Assembly: GCF_001701025.1 (NCBI RefSeq)
Contig: NZ_CP016793.1
Coordinates: 5,146,001-5,210,000, forward strand
DNA from: Lentzea guizhouensis
Lineage (GTDB): Bacteria; Actinomycetota; Actinomycetes; Mycobacteriales; Pseudonocardiaceae
DNA: 64,000 nucleotides
Direction of reading: 5' to 3'
Under the pieces are notes generated by a model. The model was not told the origin of the DNA. It saw nothing but the letters and a program-made list of their open reading frames with translations, and did no database searches. The position numbers were made by a program, and so were the translations under genes. Position 1 is the first letter of the stretch; each line of letters starts with the position of its first letter. Positions 1 through 11,309 of this stretch are shown piece after piece.

Positions 1-200
1 ACGACGTGACGGTCTCGCGCCGCCACGCCGAGTTCCGCAGGGAGAGCGGCGAGTTCGTCGTCATCGACGTGGGCAGCCTCAACGGCACCTACGTCAACCG
101 CGAGCCGGTCGACCAGGCCGTCCTCGCGAACGGCGACGAGGTGCAGATCGGCAAGTTCCGCCTGGTCTTCCTGACGGGTCCTGGCTCAGCGGGAGCCTGA
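1..200 (+). CDS. garA: FHA-domain signalling protein, C-terminal part (GarA/OdhI-like)
   Basis: The 3' end of a gene whose start lies before the window; codons are in frame from base 3. The visible 65 residues are the second half of a forkhead-associated domain: the VSRRHAEF phosphothreonine-binding segment, then SLNGTYVN, then a terminal NGDEVQIGKFRLVFL strand. In the known family (GarA/OdhI) the FHA domain binds and inhibits 2-oxoglutarate dehydrogenase and glutamate dehydrogenase and is switched by PknB/PknG phosphorylation of an N-terminal threonine, which is not visible here. The following order (MerR, DUF151, MerR, gcvP) matches the M. tuberculosis garA locus, which supports GarA over other small FHA proteins. 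Confidence 0.85.
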   Translation, partial: DVTVSRRHAEFRRESGEFVVIDVGSLNGTYVNREPVDQAVLANGDEVQIGKFRLVFLTGPGSAGA

Positions 201-237
201 TCGCGTGCCGGCCGGGCGGCCCTCCACCCGTGGGGTC

Positions 238-795
238 ATGAACATCGGGGCGGTGCTCGAACAGCTCCGCCCCGAGTTCCCGGAGGTGACCATCTCCAAG
301 ATCCGCTTCCTGGAAGCGGAGGGGTTGGTCCGCCCGGCGCGCACCGCCTCCGGCTACCGCCAGTTCGACCAGGCGGACGTCGAGAGGCTGCGGTTCGTGC
401 TGTCCGCACAACGCGACAGGTACCTGCCGCTCAAGGTGATCCGCGACCAGCTGGACGCGGCACCGCGGGACTCCTGCGGGGTGTCCCGCTCCGAAGTGCT
501 GGCCCAGACCGGAATCAGCCCCGACCAGCTGTCCCAGCTGGAACGCGACGGTCTGCTGTGCCCCGGTCCCGGCGGTGTGTTCACCGCCGAGGACGTCACC
601 GCGCTCCGCACGATCCGGACGATGACCGGGCTCGGCGTCGAGCGCGAGCACCTGCGCGCGGTCCGCGCCGCGGCCGACCACGAGGTGGTCGTGCTCAAGT
701 CCTTCTCAGATCCCGAGACGGTCCGGGAATTGGCCGGCCTCTTCGCCTCGTTGCACATGTCGTTGGTGAGAGCGGGTCTGCGGCAATCGTCTTGA
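238..795 (+). CDS. ftsR: MerR-family regulator, FtsR/Rv1828-like
   Basis: A MerR-type helix-turn-helix regulator of 185 residues if started at the ATG at 238; an in-frame GTG at 205 would add 11 residues. The N-terminal winged helix (MNIGAVLEQL, then TISKIRFLEAEGL, then RTASGYRQF) is close to the actinobacterial FtsR group. A second HTH-like half begins near residue 85 with SRSEVLAQTGIS. In Corynebacterium FtsR activates ftsZ; that role is family knowledge, not shown here. It lies 37 bp after the FHA gene and in the same order as M. tuberculosis Rv1827–Rv1828, so co-transcription is likely. At 185 residues it is shorter than the roughly 245 of the mycobacterial protein, mostly at the C-terminus. 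Confidence 0.85.
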   Translation: MNIGAVLEQLRPEFPEVTISKIRFLEAEGLVRPARTASGYRQFDQADVERLRFVLSAQRDRYLPLKVIRDQLDAAPRDSCGVSRSEVLAQTGISPDQLSQLERDGLLCPGPGGVFTAEDVTALRTIRTMTGLGVEREHLRAVRAAADHEVVVLKSFSDPETVRELAGLFASLHMSLVRAGLRQSS

Positions 796-919
796 TCACG
801 TTCTGCCCGCAACGATTGAGCACACGGCCCGCTTGGCGGGTAGCGTCGAACGCATACGCCGGGGGATGCTCGGAGACGTTCCGGGTACTCCCCAACGAGT
901 CAGAGGGAGGCGAGACCCG

Positions 920-1393
920 ATGAGCGAGATGCGCGTCGTGGGCGTCCGGGTGGAGCTGCCCCAGAACCAGCCGATCCTCCTGCTGCGTGAAACCGAGGGT
1001 GAGCGGTACCTGCCGATCTGGATCGGCTCGGTCGAGGCCACCGCGATCGCGCTGGAGCAGCAGGGCGTCCGTCCGGCCCGTCCGCTCACCCACGACCTGC
1101 TCAAGGACGTCATCGGGGCGCTGGGCCGCAACCTGGAGCAGGTGCGGATCACCGACCTGCAGGAGGGCACGTTCTTCGCCGAGCTCGTGTTCGACGGCGA
1201 CGTGCGGGTGTCCGCCCGCCCGTCGGACTCGGTGGCGCTGGCGTTGCGCGTGGGAGTGCCGATCCACGCCGAGGAGTCGGTGCTGGCCGAGGCCGGCCTG
1301 ATCATCCCGGACGAGCAGGAGGACGAGGTCGAGAAGTTCCGCGAGTTCCTCGACTCGGTCTCGCCGGAGGACTTCCGCGGAGCGGACACGTAG
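920..1393 (+). CDS. DUF151 bifunctional nuclease family protein (Rv1829-like)
   Basis: A 157-residue protein starting at the ATG at 920, preceded by the ribosome-binding sequence GAGGGAGG. It has the DUF151 core: MRVVGVRVELPQNQPILLL at the N-terminus, then LPIWIGSVEATAIAL, then PLTHDLLKDVI, and SARPSDSVALALR near residue 95. A hydrophilic acidic C-terminal tail follows. Plant and Thermotoga relatives have been reported to have nuclease activity, but the actinobacterial protein has no settled function. Position between the two MerR genes is the conserved actinobacterial arrangement. A longer reading from 833 has no supporting ribosome-binding site. Confidence 0.88.
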   Translation: MSEMRVVGVRVELPQNQPILLLRETEGERYLPIWIGSVEATAIALEQQGVRPARPLTHDLLKDVIGALGRNLEQVRITDLQEGTFFAELVFDGDVRVSARPSDSVALALRVGVPIHAEESVLAEAGLIIPDEQEDEVEKFREFLDSVSPEDFRGADT

Positions 1394-1521
1394 ACACTGC
1401 GCGGACACCCGAGTTTGTGGTGAGCGTCGCTTTCCGTCTCGTTTGGACCCGGTGAACACCGTCCGGATGTCCCTCGATCGGGCTACTTTCTGCACACCTT
1501 GGCCGCTAAACAATCACTAAA

Positions 1522-1551
1522 CGTCACCTGAACGTCCTAGTTCGGGTGACG
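1522..1551 (+). terminator. Hairpin after DUF151 gene, possible terminator
   Basis: The arms CGTCACCTGAAC and GTTCGGGTGACG pair with one mismatch around a 6-base loop. There is no strong T tract, so this is a possible intrinsic terminator or an RNA structure in the 326-bp gap before the second MerR gene. The rest of that gap (1394–1719) holds no convincing gene and probably the promoter for the next one. Confidence 0.4.
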
Positions 1552-1719
1552 GGCTGACCCTCCACCTCAGGTTGAGGGCAGACACTCCCCGCGCGTCGCG
1601 TTGACCTGCCCTCGGACCGGTCTTACCGTCGAACTCGAGTGGACGTCGCCGGTCTGCGCGAGTGGACCAGGCGGCTTGACGGCCCCGACTTTCGTGGCCG
1701 TTGGCGAGGGGAGGCAGGC

Positions 1720-2286
1720 GTGGTCGAGGAAGCGCCCTTGCGGGCCGAATCCGGGCAGCAGGGTGAGCTGTTCCCGGACTCCTCGCTGCCGGACGAACTC
1801 GTCGGCTACCGGGGACCCGCGGCGTGTCAGATCGCCGGGATCACCTACCGGCAGCTCGACTACTGGGCCAGGACCGGGCTGGTCGCACCGACGGTGCGGA
1901 TGGCGCACGGTTCGGGGAGCCAGCGGCTCTACTCCTTCAAGGACATCCTCGTCCTGAAGGTCGTGAAGCGGCTGCTGGACACCGGGGTCTCGCTGCAGAA
2001 CATCAGGGTCGCCGTGGACCACCTGCGCCGGCGCGGCGTGCAGGACCTGGCGCGCATCACGTTGTTCTCCGACGGCACGACCGTCTACGAGTGCACGTCG
2101 CCGGAGGAGGTCGTCGACCTGCTGCAGGGCGGCCAGGGCGTGTTCGGCATCGCGGTGAGCGGCGCGATGCGGGAGATCAGCGGGACGATCCACGAGTTCC
2201 CGGCCGAACGTGCGGACGGTGTCGAGATCGCCCCGATGACCGAGGACGAGCTGGCCCGGCGCCGGCGCGAACGCGCGACCGGCTGA
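1720..2286 (+). CDS. MerR-family regulator, Rv1830-like
   Basis: A 188-residue regulator. The GTG at 1720 is chosen because a strong GGGGAGG lies just upstream; a GTG at 1639 would add 27 residues. The MerR winged helix runs from about residue 30 (YRGPAACQIAGITYRQLDYW, then SGSQRLYSFKDILVLKVVKR), followed by the very conserved SLQNIRVAVDHLR, ITLFSDGTTVYECTS and QGGQGVFGIAVSGAMRE blocks. This is near-diagnostic of the M. tuberculosis Rv1830 group of essential-region MerR proteins. Its target genes are not visible in the sequence. It precedes the glycine-cleavage locus as in mycobacteria. Confidence 0.88.
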   Translation: MVEEAPLRAESGQQGELFPDSSLPDELVGYRGPAACQIAGITYRQLDYWARTGLVAPTVRMAHGSGSQRLYSFKDILVLKVVKRLLDTGVSLQNIRVAVDHLRRRGVQDLARITLFSDGTTVYECTSPEEVVDLLQGGQGVFGIAVSGAMREISGTIHEFPAERADGVEIAPMTEDELARRRRERATG

Positions 2287-2372
2287 CCGGCGGCGCAGGA
2301 CTGGCCAACCGGCCCGGTCGCGTGGCCGGTTGGCAGAAGCGTCGCGGGGGCGTGGTTCCCCAGGATTGACGC

Positions 2373-3327
2373 ATGACCACTCCCACTCCTTCCGTCCAGG
2401 TCGTGAAGGTGCTGTCCGCCGCGGTGAAGCGGGCGGTCCGGCTGGAGTTCGGCCGGCTCGGCACCGAGAACCTGGTGATCGCGCTCATCGACACGACCGG
2501 TCCCGGCCGCAAGCTCGGGGTGAGGTCGATGGCGGCCCAGGCGATGGCCCGCGGCACCGAGCACTGGGCCGGTGACGACGGTGGTGCCGCCGAGTCCCAC
2601 CCGGACGTCACGGCGTTGGTCCGCACCGCCTGCCACCACGCCCGCGTCGAGACGGCGCCGCCGGTCAGCCGTGCGCTGGACGAGTGCCTGCGGGCCGCGC
2701 TCGCCGAGGCGGGTGTCGGTGTGCTCACCACGACCCACTTGTGCGTGGCGCTGCTGTCGCTCGGCCACGGACGGGTCGCCGACCTGTTCACCGTGCGTCG
2801 GGTGGACGTAGGGGAGGTGCTCGCGCAGGTGCGTGCGGCGGCCGAACCCGAGGAGGCGCCCGCCGTGCGGATGTTGCGCAAGAGCGGTGCGCTGGAGGGT
2901 GACTCCGGTGGTGGCTACGTGCGTCTGCTGCTCCGGTTCGTCGTGCGCGGGCAGGGACTGGGCGGCCCGGTGCTGCCCATCGTCCGCGGCGAGGCCGACC
3001 GGCTCGCGGTGGCGGCCGGACGGCAGGACGCGACCGCCGCGACCTCGTGGCGGTGCTCACGCTGGACGACCAGCTGGCCTCCTCCGGGCGGCGGCTGCGC
3101 CGGGACTGGAGTCGGGTGGTGCGCGTTGCGGCGGCGGTGTGGACCCGGCGGCCCTGGTACCGGCGGCCGTTCCCGGTGGGGTGGAGCGCGCGGTGGAGGC
3201 GGCGAAGCTGGTGGCCGCCCGGCGCGGGGACGAGGTCGTGGGCACGAGGCACCTGCTCGTGGCGTTGCGCGACGACCCCTTCGACCCGCTTTCCGGGGCT
3301 TTGAGCGGTCTCGGTGCTGAGATGTAG
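2373..3327 (+). pseudogene. Clp N-terminal-like protein, broken by two frameshifts
   Basis: Reading starts at the ATG at 2373 and gives a protein with a first Clp-N-like repeat (VKRAVRLEFGRLGTENLVIAL) and a second helical segment around residues 100–140 (LDECLRAALAEAGVGVLTTT). After about 3040 the sense moves to a second frame (LVAVLTLDDQLASSGRRLR) and after about 3115 to a third frame that ends with EAAKLVAARRGDEVV and GTRHLLVALRDDPFDPL, again Clp-N-like, with a stop at 3327. Each move equals loss of one base. Intact relatives would be adaptor- or ClpC-N-like proteins without ATPase domains. It occupies the place of Rv1831 before gcvP. The breaks may be true decay or two sequencing errors in GC runs. 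Confidence 0.65.
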
Positions 3328-3390
3328 GTCGCGTCCCCGGCGACTGGGCGGGCTGCCTGCGGGTATCCTTCTCGGGTAGTCGCTGATCTC

Positions 3391-3598
3391 AGGCGGGAGA
3401 GACCGGGCCATCGAGTCCGGCGCCGAAGGAGCAAGTTCCTCCCCGGGAACCTCTCAGGCACCCTGGACCGCGTGAGCGAGACGCCTCTGGAAAGTGGATC
3501 GCCAGTATTTCTGGGGATCCCGCCGACGGTGAAAGCCCATCCTCGTGGTGGGTGAACCTCTCAGGCGCCCGATGCCGGGTACGGACAGAGCGGGGAGG
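3391..3598 (+). promoter_or_regulatory. Tandem glycine riboswitch upstream of gcvP
   Basis: Two glycine aptamers in series. The first (about 3391–3495) has GGCGGGAGAGAC, the CGCCGAAGGAGCAA core and CCTCTCAGGCACC. The second (about 3514–3598) has GACGGTGAAAGCC, AACCTCTCAGGCGCC and ends with TACGGACAGAGCGGGGAG. These cores are typical of the glycine riboswitch class, in which glycine binding usually turns on glycine-cleavage genes. The switch ends 40 bases before the gcvP start, so translational or transcriptional control of gcvP by glycine is expected. The 5' arm of the second aptamer is less canonical than the first. Confidence 0.9.
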
Positions 3599-3638
3599 GC
3601 ACCAGGACACGTGTGCCCGCAGCCCCCGGAGGCGTTAG

Positions 3639-6530
<2,892 letters not shown>

Positions 6531-6542
6531 TCCCGGCTCGTC

Positions 6543-6580
6543 GGAAGGGGCGCGCTCACCTCGGTGGGCGCGCCCCTTCC
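6543..6580 (+). terminator. Terminator after gcvP
   Basis: A perfect 13-bp stem, GGAAGGGGCGCGC with its complement, around a 12-base loop, starting 12 bases after the gcvP stop. No long T tract follows, which is common for actinobacterial terminators. Confidence 0.75.
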
Positions 6581-6620
6581 GCTTGTGGAACCTGAGGTTC
6601 TCACCGGACGTTGCCCCTTC

Positions 6621-7841
6621 ATGGGGACCGCACGGATCTTGGTGGCCTCGCTGCCCTTCGCCGGCCACGTCGGCGTGATGGCCGCGGTGTCGAACGAACT
6701 GGTCCGGCGTGGACACGACGTCGTGGCCTACACCGGTGCCAAGTACCACCACCGGTTCGTCGGCGCGCGGTGGCTCCCGTGGACCGACGCGCCGGACTTC
6801 GACGACGCCGCCCTCGCCCGGACCTTCCCGCGGGTCGGCAACCTCAAGGGCATGCGCTCCAACCTGGCCAACTTCGCCGACGTCCTCGTCGGCACCGCAC
6901 CCGGCCAGGTGCGGGACGTCCTGCGCGAGGACTTCGACCTCGTCGTCACCGAGCACCTGGCGTTCGGCGCGGGCATGGCGGCCGAGCTGCGCGGTGTGCC
7001 GTGGGCGACCGTCTCGCTGACCCCGCTGACGTTGCCCAGCCGGGACCTGCCACCGTTCGGGCTGCCGCTCATGCCCGCCGCCACCGGCCTGGAACGCCTG
7101 CGGGACAGGGTGCTGCGACCGGTCGTCGAGTCCGTGGCACCACGGGCGACCGACCCGCTGTTCGACCGGGCGCGCAAGCAGGTCGGCCTGGATCCGCGGC
7201 GCCGGGCGTTCGAAGCGTCCTACTCGAAGGACCTCCTCCTCGCCCAGGCGGTCCCCGGCCTGGAGTACGTGCGAAGCGACCTGCCGGCACACGTGCACTT
7301 CGTCGGCCGGCTGATCGACCCGCCGAAGCCGATGGCGCTCCCGGACTGGTGGCCCGACCTCGACGGCAGGACGGTCGTGCACGTGACCCAGGGGACGCTG
7401 GAGACCGGCGCGGACGACCTGGTCAGACCGGCGATCGAGGCGTTGGCGGACCTCGACGTGCTGGTGGTCGCCACGGGGCCGGGCCTCGCCGGCGTGCCCG
7501 GCAACGTGCGCACGGCACCGTTCATCCCGCACGACCTGCTGCTGCCGCGGACCGACCTGATGATCACCAACGGCGGCTGGGGCGGGGTGCTGGCCGCGGT
7601 CGAGGCCGGGGTGCCGATCGTGGTCGTGCCGGGGTCGCTGGACAAGCCGGAGGTCGCGCGGCGCGTGGCCTGGTCGGGCGTCGGGGTGCGCACGCGACCG
7701 GTGCACCTGAGGAAGGCCGTCGAAGAGGTGCTGGGTGAGCCGCGCTACCGGGAACGCGCCCGCGAGCTCGGTAGCGGGATCAAGGCTGCCGGTGGCGCGG
7801 CCAGGGCGGCGGATCTGGTCGAGGCGCTTATGCGACGTTGA
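6621..7841 (+). CDS. GT1-family UDP-glycosyltransferase-like protein
   Basis: A 406-residue protein of the GT-B fold, family 1, related to macrolide and antibiotic glycosyltransferases. The N-terminal acceptor half starts with ILVASLPFAGHVGVMAAVSN, the usual glycine/histidine start of the family. The C-terminal half carries GRTVVHVTQGTLE, then FIPHDLLLPRTDLMITNGG and EAGVPIVVVPGSLDKPEVA, equivalent to the nucleotide-sugar-binding signature. The ATG at 6621 is used; an upstream GTG at 6564 would lie in the gcvP terminator. It is not inside a recognisable antibiotic cluster, so its acceptor is unknown; self-resistance or detoxification by glycosylation is possible. Its end overlaps the convergent aldo/keto reductase gene by 14 bases. 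Confidence 0.8.
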   Translation: MGTARILVASLPFAGHVGVMAAVSNELVRRGHDVVAYTGAKYHHRFVGARWLPWTDAPDFDDAALARTFPRVGNLKGMRSNLANFADVLVGTAPGQVRDVLREDFDLVVTEHLAFGAGMAAELRGVPWATVSLTPLTLPSRDLPPFGLPLMPAATGLERLRDRVLRPVVESVAPRATDPLFDRARKQVGLDPRRRAFEASYSKDLLLAQAVPGLEYVRSDLPAHVHFVGRLIDPPKPMALPDWWPDLDGRTVVHVTQGTLETGADDLVRPAIEALADLDVLVVATGPGLAGVPGNVRTAPFIPHDLLLPRTDLMITNGGWGGVLAAVEAGVPIVVVPGSLDKPEVARRVAWSGVGVRTRPVHLRKAVEEVLGEPRYRERARELGSGIKAAGGAARAADLVEALMRR

Positions 7842-8638
7842 ACCGGTCGGGGTCCGGGCCGGTGCGGGTGCCGTTGTCGAGCTCGGCGATGACGGTCATG
7901 TCGTCCTGGGCCAGCTCGAAGTCGAAGATGTCGATGTTCTCCTTGATCCGGTACGGCGTGACGGACTTGGGGATCACGGCGTTGCCGAGCTGGACGTGCC
8001 AGCGCAGCACGATCTGAGCGGGCGTCTTCGCGTACTTCTCGGCCAGGCCGGTGATCTCCGAACGGCCCAGCAGCGCGCCCTGGGCGAGCGGCGACCACGC
8101 CTCGGTCACGATGCGGTGGGTGGCGTGGACCTTGCGCATCTCCTCCTGCTGCAGCAACGGGTGCAGCTCGATCTGGTTCACCGCCGGGGTGGTCGGGAAC
8201 TCGTCGAAGAGGCGCTGCAGGTGCCGTGTGTGGAAGTTCGAGACGCCGATCGCCCTGACCCGGCCGTCGGCGTAGAGCTTCTCCAGCGCGCGCCACGTCT
8301 CGGCGTAGCTCCTGCCTCGGGACGGGCCAGTGGATGAGGTAGAGGTCGAGCACGTCGCGGCGCAGCCGGCGCATGCTCTCGTCGAACGCGCGCAGCGTCG
8401 AGTCGTAACCCTGGTCGGAGTTCCACAGCTTGGTCGTGACGAACAGGTCCGGCACGCCGGCGATCGCGTCGCCGACACCGGACTCGTTGCGGTAGGCGGC
8501 TGCCGTGTCGATGCTGCGGTAGCCGGCCTCGATGGCGGTCGTGACCGCACCGGCCACCTGGTCCTCCGGCACCTGGAAGACGCCGAAGCCGAGTTGGGGG
8601 ATCCGTACTCCGTTGTTCAACGAGATCAGCGGAACCAT
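7828..8638 (-). pseudogene. Aldo/keto reductase, split by one frameshift
   Basis: Reading starts at the ATG ending at 8638 with VPLISLNNGVRIPQLGFGVF, passes the catalytic tyrosine segment (SIDTAAAYRNESGVG), the lysine (LFVTTKLWN) and LIHWPVP, then leaves frame at about 8315. The other frame continues with YAETWRALEKLYADGRVRAI and GVSNFHTRHL, EAWSPLAQGALL and IPKSVTPYRIKENI to a TAA at 7828. Apart from one extra base the gene looks complete (about 270 residues), so this is either a very recent inactivation or a sequencing error. As an intact enzyme it would be a DkgA-like NADPH-dependent carbonyl reductase. Its start overlaps the end of the WYL regulator gene by 13 bases, so the two are co-transcribed. 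Confidence 0.8.
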
Positions 8639-9597
8639 GCGGGTAGCTTCGCACCGTTGTAGAGCTCGTGCACCGCCTTGACCGAGGCGATGAGCTCCTG
8701 TCTCAGCTCGGCCGGTGCCACGACCTCGACGTCCGCGCCGAATTTGAGCAGGTCGGGCAGCGCGTGCCGGGTCGACTCGGTCGGGAAGCCGAACTCGGCG
8801 CCCGGCTGCGGGTCGAGCTCGGCGATCACCCGCGCCTGGTGCCCGCTCAGCAGGTACTGGGTCTTGTCGAGGCCCGCGCGGGTCATCCGGACGGTGACGC
8901 GTTCGCCGTACATGCGCGCTTCGAACTCCTCCGACCACCCGGCCCAGAAGGCGGCGAGGTCGAAGTCCGCCGGCCGGTCGAACGTGTCGTCGGTGATCTT
9001 CAGCTCCAGCACGCGCGACACCCGGTAGGTGCGCAGGCTGCCGACGAAGTACCAGGTCCCCGCCTTCAGCACCAGACCGAGCGGGTCGACCTCGCGGGTC
9101 ACGGCCTGGTCGCCCCAGCGCCGGTAGGTCATCCGGACCCGGCGCTGCTCCCACACGGCGTCGGCGATCGTTGCGAGGTGCGCGGTGGGTTCGTCGCCGC
9201 GGAACCACGACGGCGTGTCGAGGTGGAAGCGCCGGCGGATCTGCTCGGCCTTCGCGCGCAGCTCGGTCGGCAGCGCGGCGAGGAGCTTGAGCTGGGCCGC
9301 GGCCGCGAACTCCTGGAGTCCCAGGTCTTCCGCGGGACCGGGGAGACCGGCGAGGAACAACGACTGCGCCTCGTCGGTGGTCAGGCCCGTGAGCCGGGTG
9401 CGGTAGCCGTCGACCAGCTGGTAACCGCCGGCAGGGCCGCGGTCGGCGTAGATCGGGATGCCGGAGGCGCTCAGGGCGTCGATGTCGCGGTAGATGGTGC
9501 GGGGCGAGACTTCGAGCTGCGTCGCGAGCTCGTCCGCCGTCATCCGGCCGCGTGACTGCAGCAGCAGGAGCACCTGGATCAGGCGGCTGGACTTCAT
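8626..9597 (-). CDS. YafY/DeoR-type HTH regulator with WYL domain
   Basis: A 323-residue regulator. The N-terminal helix-turn-helix is MTADELATQLEVSPRTIYRD (about residues 19–38), followed by a YafY-like linker (ADRGPAGGYQLVDGYRTRL) and a WYL ligand-sensing domain from about residue 140 (VDPLGLVLKAGTWYFVGSLR). A C-terminal WCX extension reaches the end. It is divergent from a DUF3224 gene and upstream of the aldo/keto reductase. A perfect palindrome in the 50-bp intergenic gap, CCTGACA-N5-TGTCAGG, is the probable binding site for both directions. Other members of this arrangement regulate the adjacent DUF3224 gene; the signal sensed is unknown. Confidence 0.88.
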   Translation of the reverse strand: MKSSRLIQVLLLLQSRGRMTADELATQLEVSPRTIYRDIDALSASGIPIYADRGPAGGYQLVDGYRTRLTGLTTDEAQSLFLAGLPGPAEDLGLQEFAAAAQLKLLAALPTELRAKAEQIRRRFHLDTPSWFRGDEPTAHLATIADAVWEQRRVRMTYRRWGDQAVTREVDPLGLVLKAGTWYFVGSLRTYRVSRVLELKITDDTFDRPADFDLAAFWAGWSEEFEARMYGERVTVRMTRAGLDKTQYLLSGHQARVIAELDPQPGAEFGFPTESTRHALPDLLKFGADVEVVAPAELRQELIASVKAVHELYNGAKLPAWFR

Positions 9598-9606
9598 GCC
9601 GTCAAA

Positions 9607-9625
9607 CCTGACACAAACTGTCAGG
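9607..9625. promoter_or_regulatory. Palindromic operator between WYL regulator and DUF3224 gene
   Basis: A perfect inverted repeat of 7-bp arms, CCTGACA and TGTCAGG, with a 5-bp spacer. It lies 10 bases before the regulator start and 23 bases before the DUF3224 start, where a repressor could block both promoters. Assignment to the WYL regulator is by position. Confidence 0.6.
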
Positions 9626-9647
9626 ATCTACCAGCAGAGTGGTGCTC

Positions 9648-10025
9648 ATGAAGGCAACCGGAACCGTTGAAGTGAAGAGCTGGGACGAGAAGACGTGGGA
9701 CGGCCGTCCGCACGCCGAGGTCGAAGGTCGCAAGCTGACCGAGGCACAGGTGTCGTTCGCCTACACGGGTGATGTCACCGGGGTGTCGTCCTGCCGGTAC
9801 CTCATGTACTACGGCGACGACGTGGCGTGGACGACCGCGTTGGAGGAGATCGTCGCGGACGGCGGCACGGTCGTTCTGCGGCACGTGGGCGCCTACCGGA
9901 CGTCGGTCGAGGCCGTGATCGAGATCGTGGACGGCACCGGCGTGTTCGCGGGCGCGAAAGGTGCGGCCACCGTGGACTGGGCGGAGGATGGCCGCGGCAC
10001 CTACACCCTGGAGTACGAGGTCTGA
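9648..10025 (+). CDS. DUF3224 domain protein
   Basis: A 125-residue protein starting at the ATG at 9648 (MKATGTVEVKSWDEKTWDG). The whole length matches the DUF3224 barrel-like family: SFAYTGDVTGVSSCRYLMYY in the middle, then VVLRHVGAY and GTGVFAGAKGAATVDW near the end. Members are small, soluble and related in fold to allene oxide cyclase-like barrels; no function is established. It is divergent from, and probably controlled by, the WYL regulator, and sits 2 bp before the next gene, forming an operon with it. Confidence 0.8.
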   Translation: MKATGTVEVKSWDEKTWDGRPHAEVEGRKLTEAQVSFAYTGDVTGVSSCRYLMYYGDDVAWTTALEEIVADGGTVVLRHVGAYRTSVEAVIEIVDGTGVFAGAKGAATVDWAEDGRGTYTLEYEV

Positions 10026-10027
10026 CC

Positions 10028-10687
10028 ATGACCAACGCACCCGTCTACGACGAGACCAAGCGGCGGATCACCGAGCTGGTGAGCGGCAGGGACCCGCAGA
10101 CGCCCGTCGCGGCGACGCCCGGCTGGTCGGTCAAGGACGTGGTGGCGCACCTGGCCGGCGGTCTGCGCGACTTCGTGGACCGCCGGTTCGACGGCGTCGA
10201 GTCCGGGGAGTGGGGCGAACGGCAGGTGCGCGACCGCCGCGACAACTCGCTCGACGACGCCTTCGCCGAGTGGGACGCGAACCGCGAGCTGGCCGGGCCG
10301 CTGTTCGACACGCCCACGGGCTCCGTGCTGATCGCCGAGGTGGTGGCGCACGAGCACGACCTCCGCGCGGCACTGGGGGTGCCGGGTGAGCGCGAGTCCG
10401 TCGCGGTGCGGTCGGCGTTGACCAGGCCGTTGCAGGAGCTGGACCAGCGGATGCGGCAGAACGCGGTGCCGGCGCTGCGGGTCGTGCTGGAGCACGGTGA
10501 CCGGGTGCTGGGGCACGGAGACCCGGCTGGGACACTGCGGACGTCGTCGTTCGAGCTGATGCGCGCTGTCGGCGGGCGGCGGTCGGCGGACCAGATCAAG
10601 GCGATGGACTGGGAAGGGGACCCGGACACGTGGATCGCGGCGCTGGCGTTGTCCGGACGGCACCGGGCGGAGCCGTTCAGTGAGTGA
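10028..10687 (+). CDS. Maleylpyruvate isomerase-fold (DinB-like) protein
   Basis: A 219-residue protein of the mycothiol-dependent maleylpyruvate isomerase / DinB-like superfamily. The N-terminal four-helix bundle has TPGWSVKDVVAHLAGGLRDF (about residues 27–46) and the metal-ligand-like EVVAHEHDLRAALG near residue 110. A C-terminal domain (LGHGDPAGTLRTSSFELMRA) follows. Family members are metal enzymes using mycothiol, or unassigned transferases; the substrate here is not evident. It begins two bases after the DUF3224 stop and overlaps the methyltransferase start by 8 bases, so the three genes are one operon. Confidence 0.8.
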   Translation: MTNAPVYDETKRRITELVSGRDPQTPVAATPGWSVKDVVAHLAGGLRDFVDRRFDGVESGEWGERQVRDRRDNSLDDAFAEWDANRELAGPLFDTPTGSVLIAEVVAHEHDLRAALGVPGERESVAVRSALTRPLQELDQRMRQNAVPALRVVLEHGDRVLGHGDPAGTLRTSSFELMRAVGGRRSADQIKAMDWEGDPDTWIAALALSGRHRAEPFSE

Positions 10688-11297
10688 CTGGCTCGCGGAC
10701 ACGCGCGAGTCCTACGACACGGTCGCGGCCAGTTATGCGTCGTACACGCGCGACCTGCTGCCGTCCTTGCCCTACATGCGGGCGGCGCTGGGCCTGTTCG
10801 CCGCCGAGGTGCGCGGCGAGGTGGCGGACGTCGGGTGCGGGCCGGGCGTGATCACGGCACATCTCGCCGAGCTGGGCGTGGACGTGTTCGGGATCGACCT
10901 GTCGCCGGAGATGATCGCGCTGGCCAGGCGAACGCACCCCGGGCTGCGGTTCGAGGTGGGGTCGATGACGGACCCGCTGCCGGGCCCGCTGGGCGGCGTG
11001 CTCGCGTGGTGGTCGTTGATCCACGTGCCGGACTCGTTGGTGCCGTTGGTGTTGCGGCACTTCCACGACGCGTTGCGACCGTCCGGGCTGCTGGCGCTCG
11101 GGTTCCACATCGGCGACCGGACGAACCTGAAGACGCAGGGCTACGGCGGCTTGCCGATGCGGGTGAACGTCCACTTGCGACGACCCGAGGCGATGGCCGG
11201 GTGGGTGCGCGAGGCGGGGTTCCGGCTCGAGGCGCAGTGGGTGCAGGAGCCGGACGCCGACGTGCCGGCGGGAATCCTGTTCGCCCGGCGCGGGTGA
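10680..11297 (+). CDS. Class I SAM-dependent methyltransferase
   Basis: A 205-residue methyltransferase starting with GTG inside the end of the previous gene. The SAM-binding motif I is EVADVGCGPGVITAHLAELG (about residues 46–65), followed by the acidic residue in VFGIDLSPEMIALARR, and a post-motif LAWWSLIHVPD. The C-terminus (MAGWVREAGFRLEAQWVQEP) resembles small-molecule methyltransferases of the Methyltransf_25/11 type. The substrate is unknown; neighbours do not form a recognisable pathway. Confidence 0.85.
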   Translation: MSDWLADTRESYDTVAASYASYTRDLLPSLPYMRAALGLFAAEVRGEVADVGCGPGVITAHLAELGVDVFGIDLSPEMIALARRTHPGLRFEVGSMTDPLPGPLGGVLAWWSLIHVPDSLVPLVLRHFHDALRPSGLLALGFHIGDRTNLKTQGYGGLPMRVNVHLRRPEAMAGWVREAGFRLEAQWVQEPDADVPAGILFARRG

Positions 11298-11309
11298 GAC
11301 GATCTGCGG

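Noticed and set aside
6621..7841. GT1 glycosyltransferase as part of an antibiotic gene cluster
   Set aside because: Neighbours are gcvP and a reductase; no polyketide, peptide or sugar-nucleotide genes are within the window.
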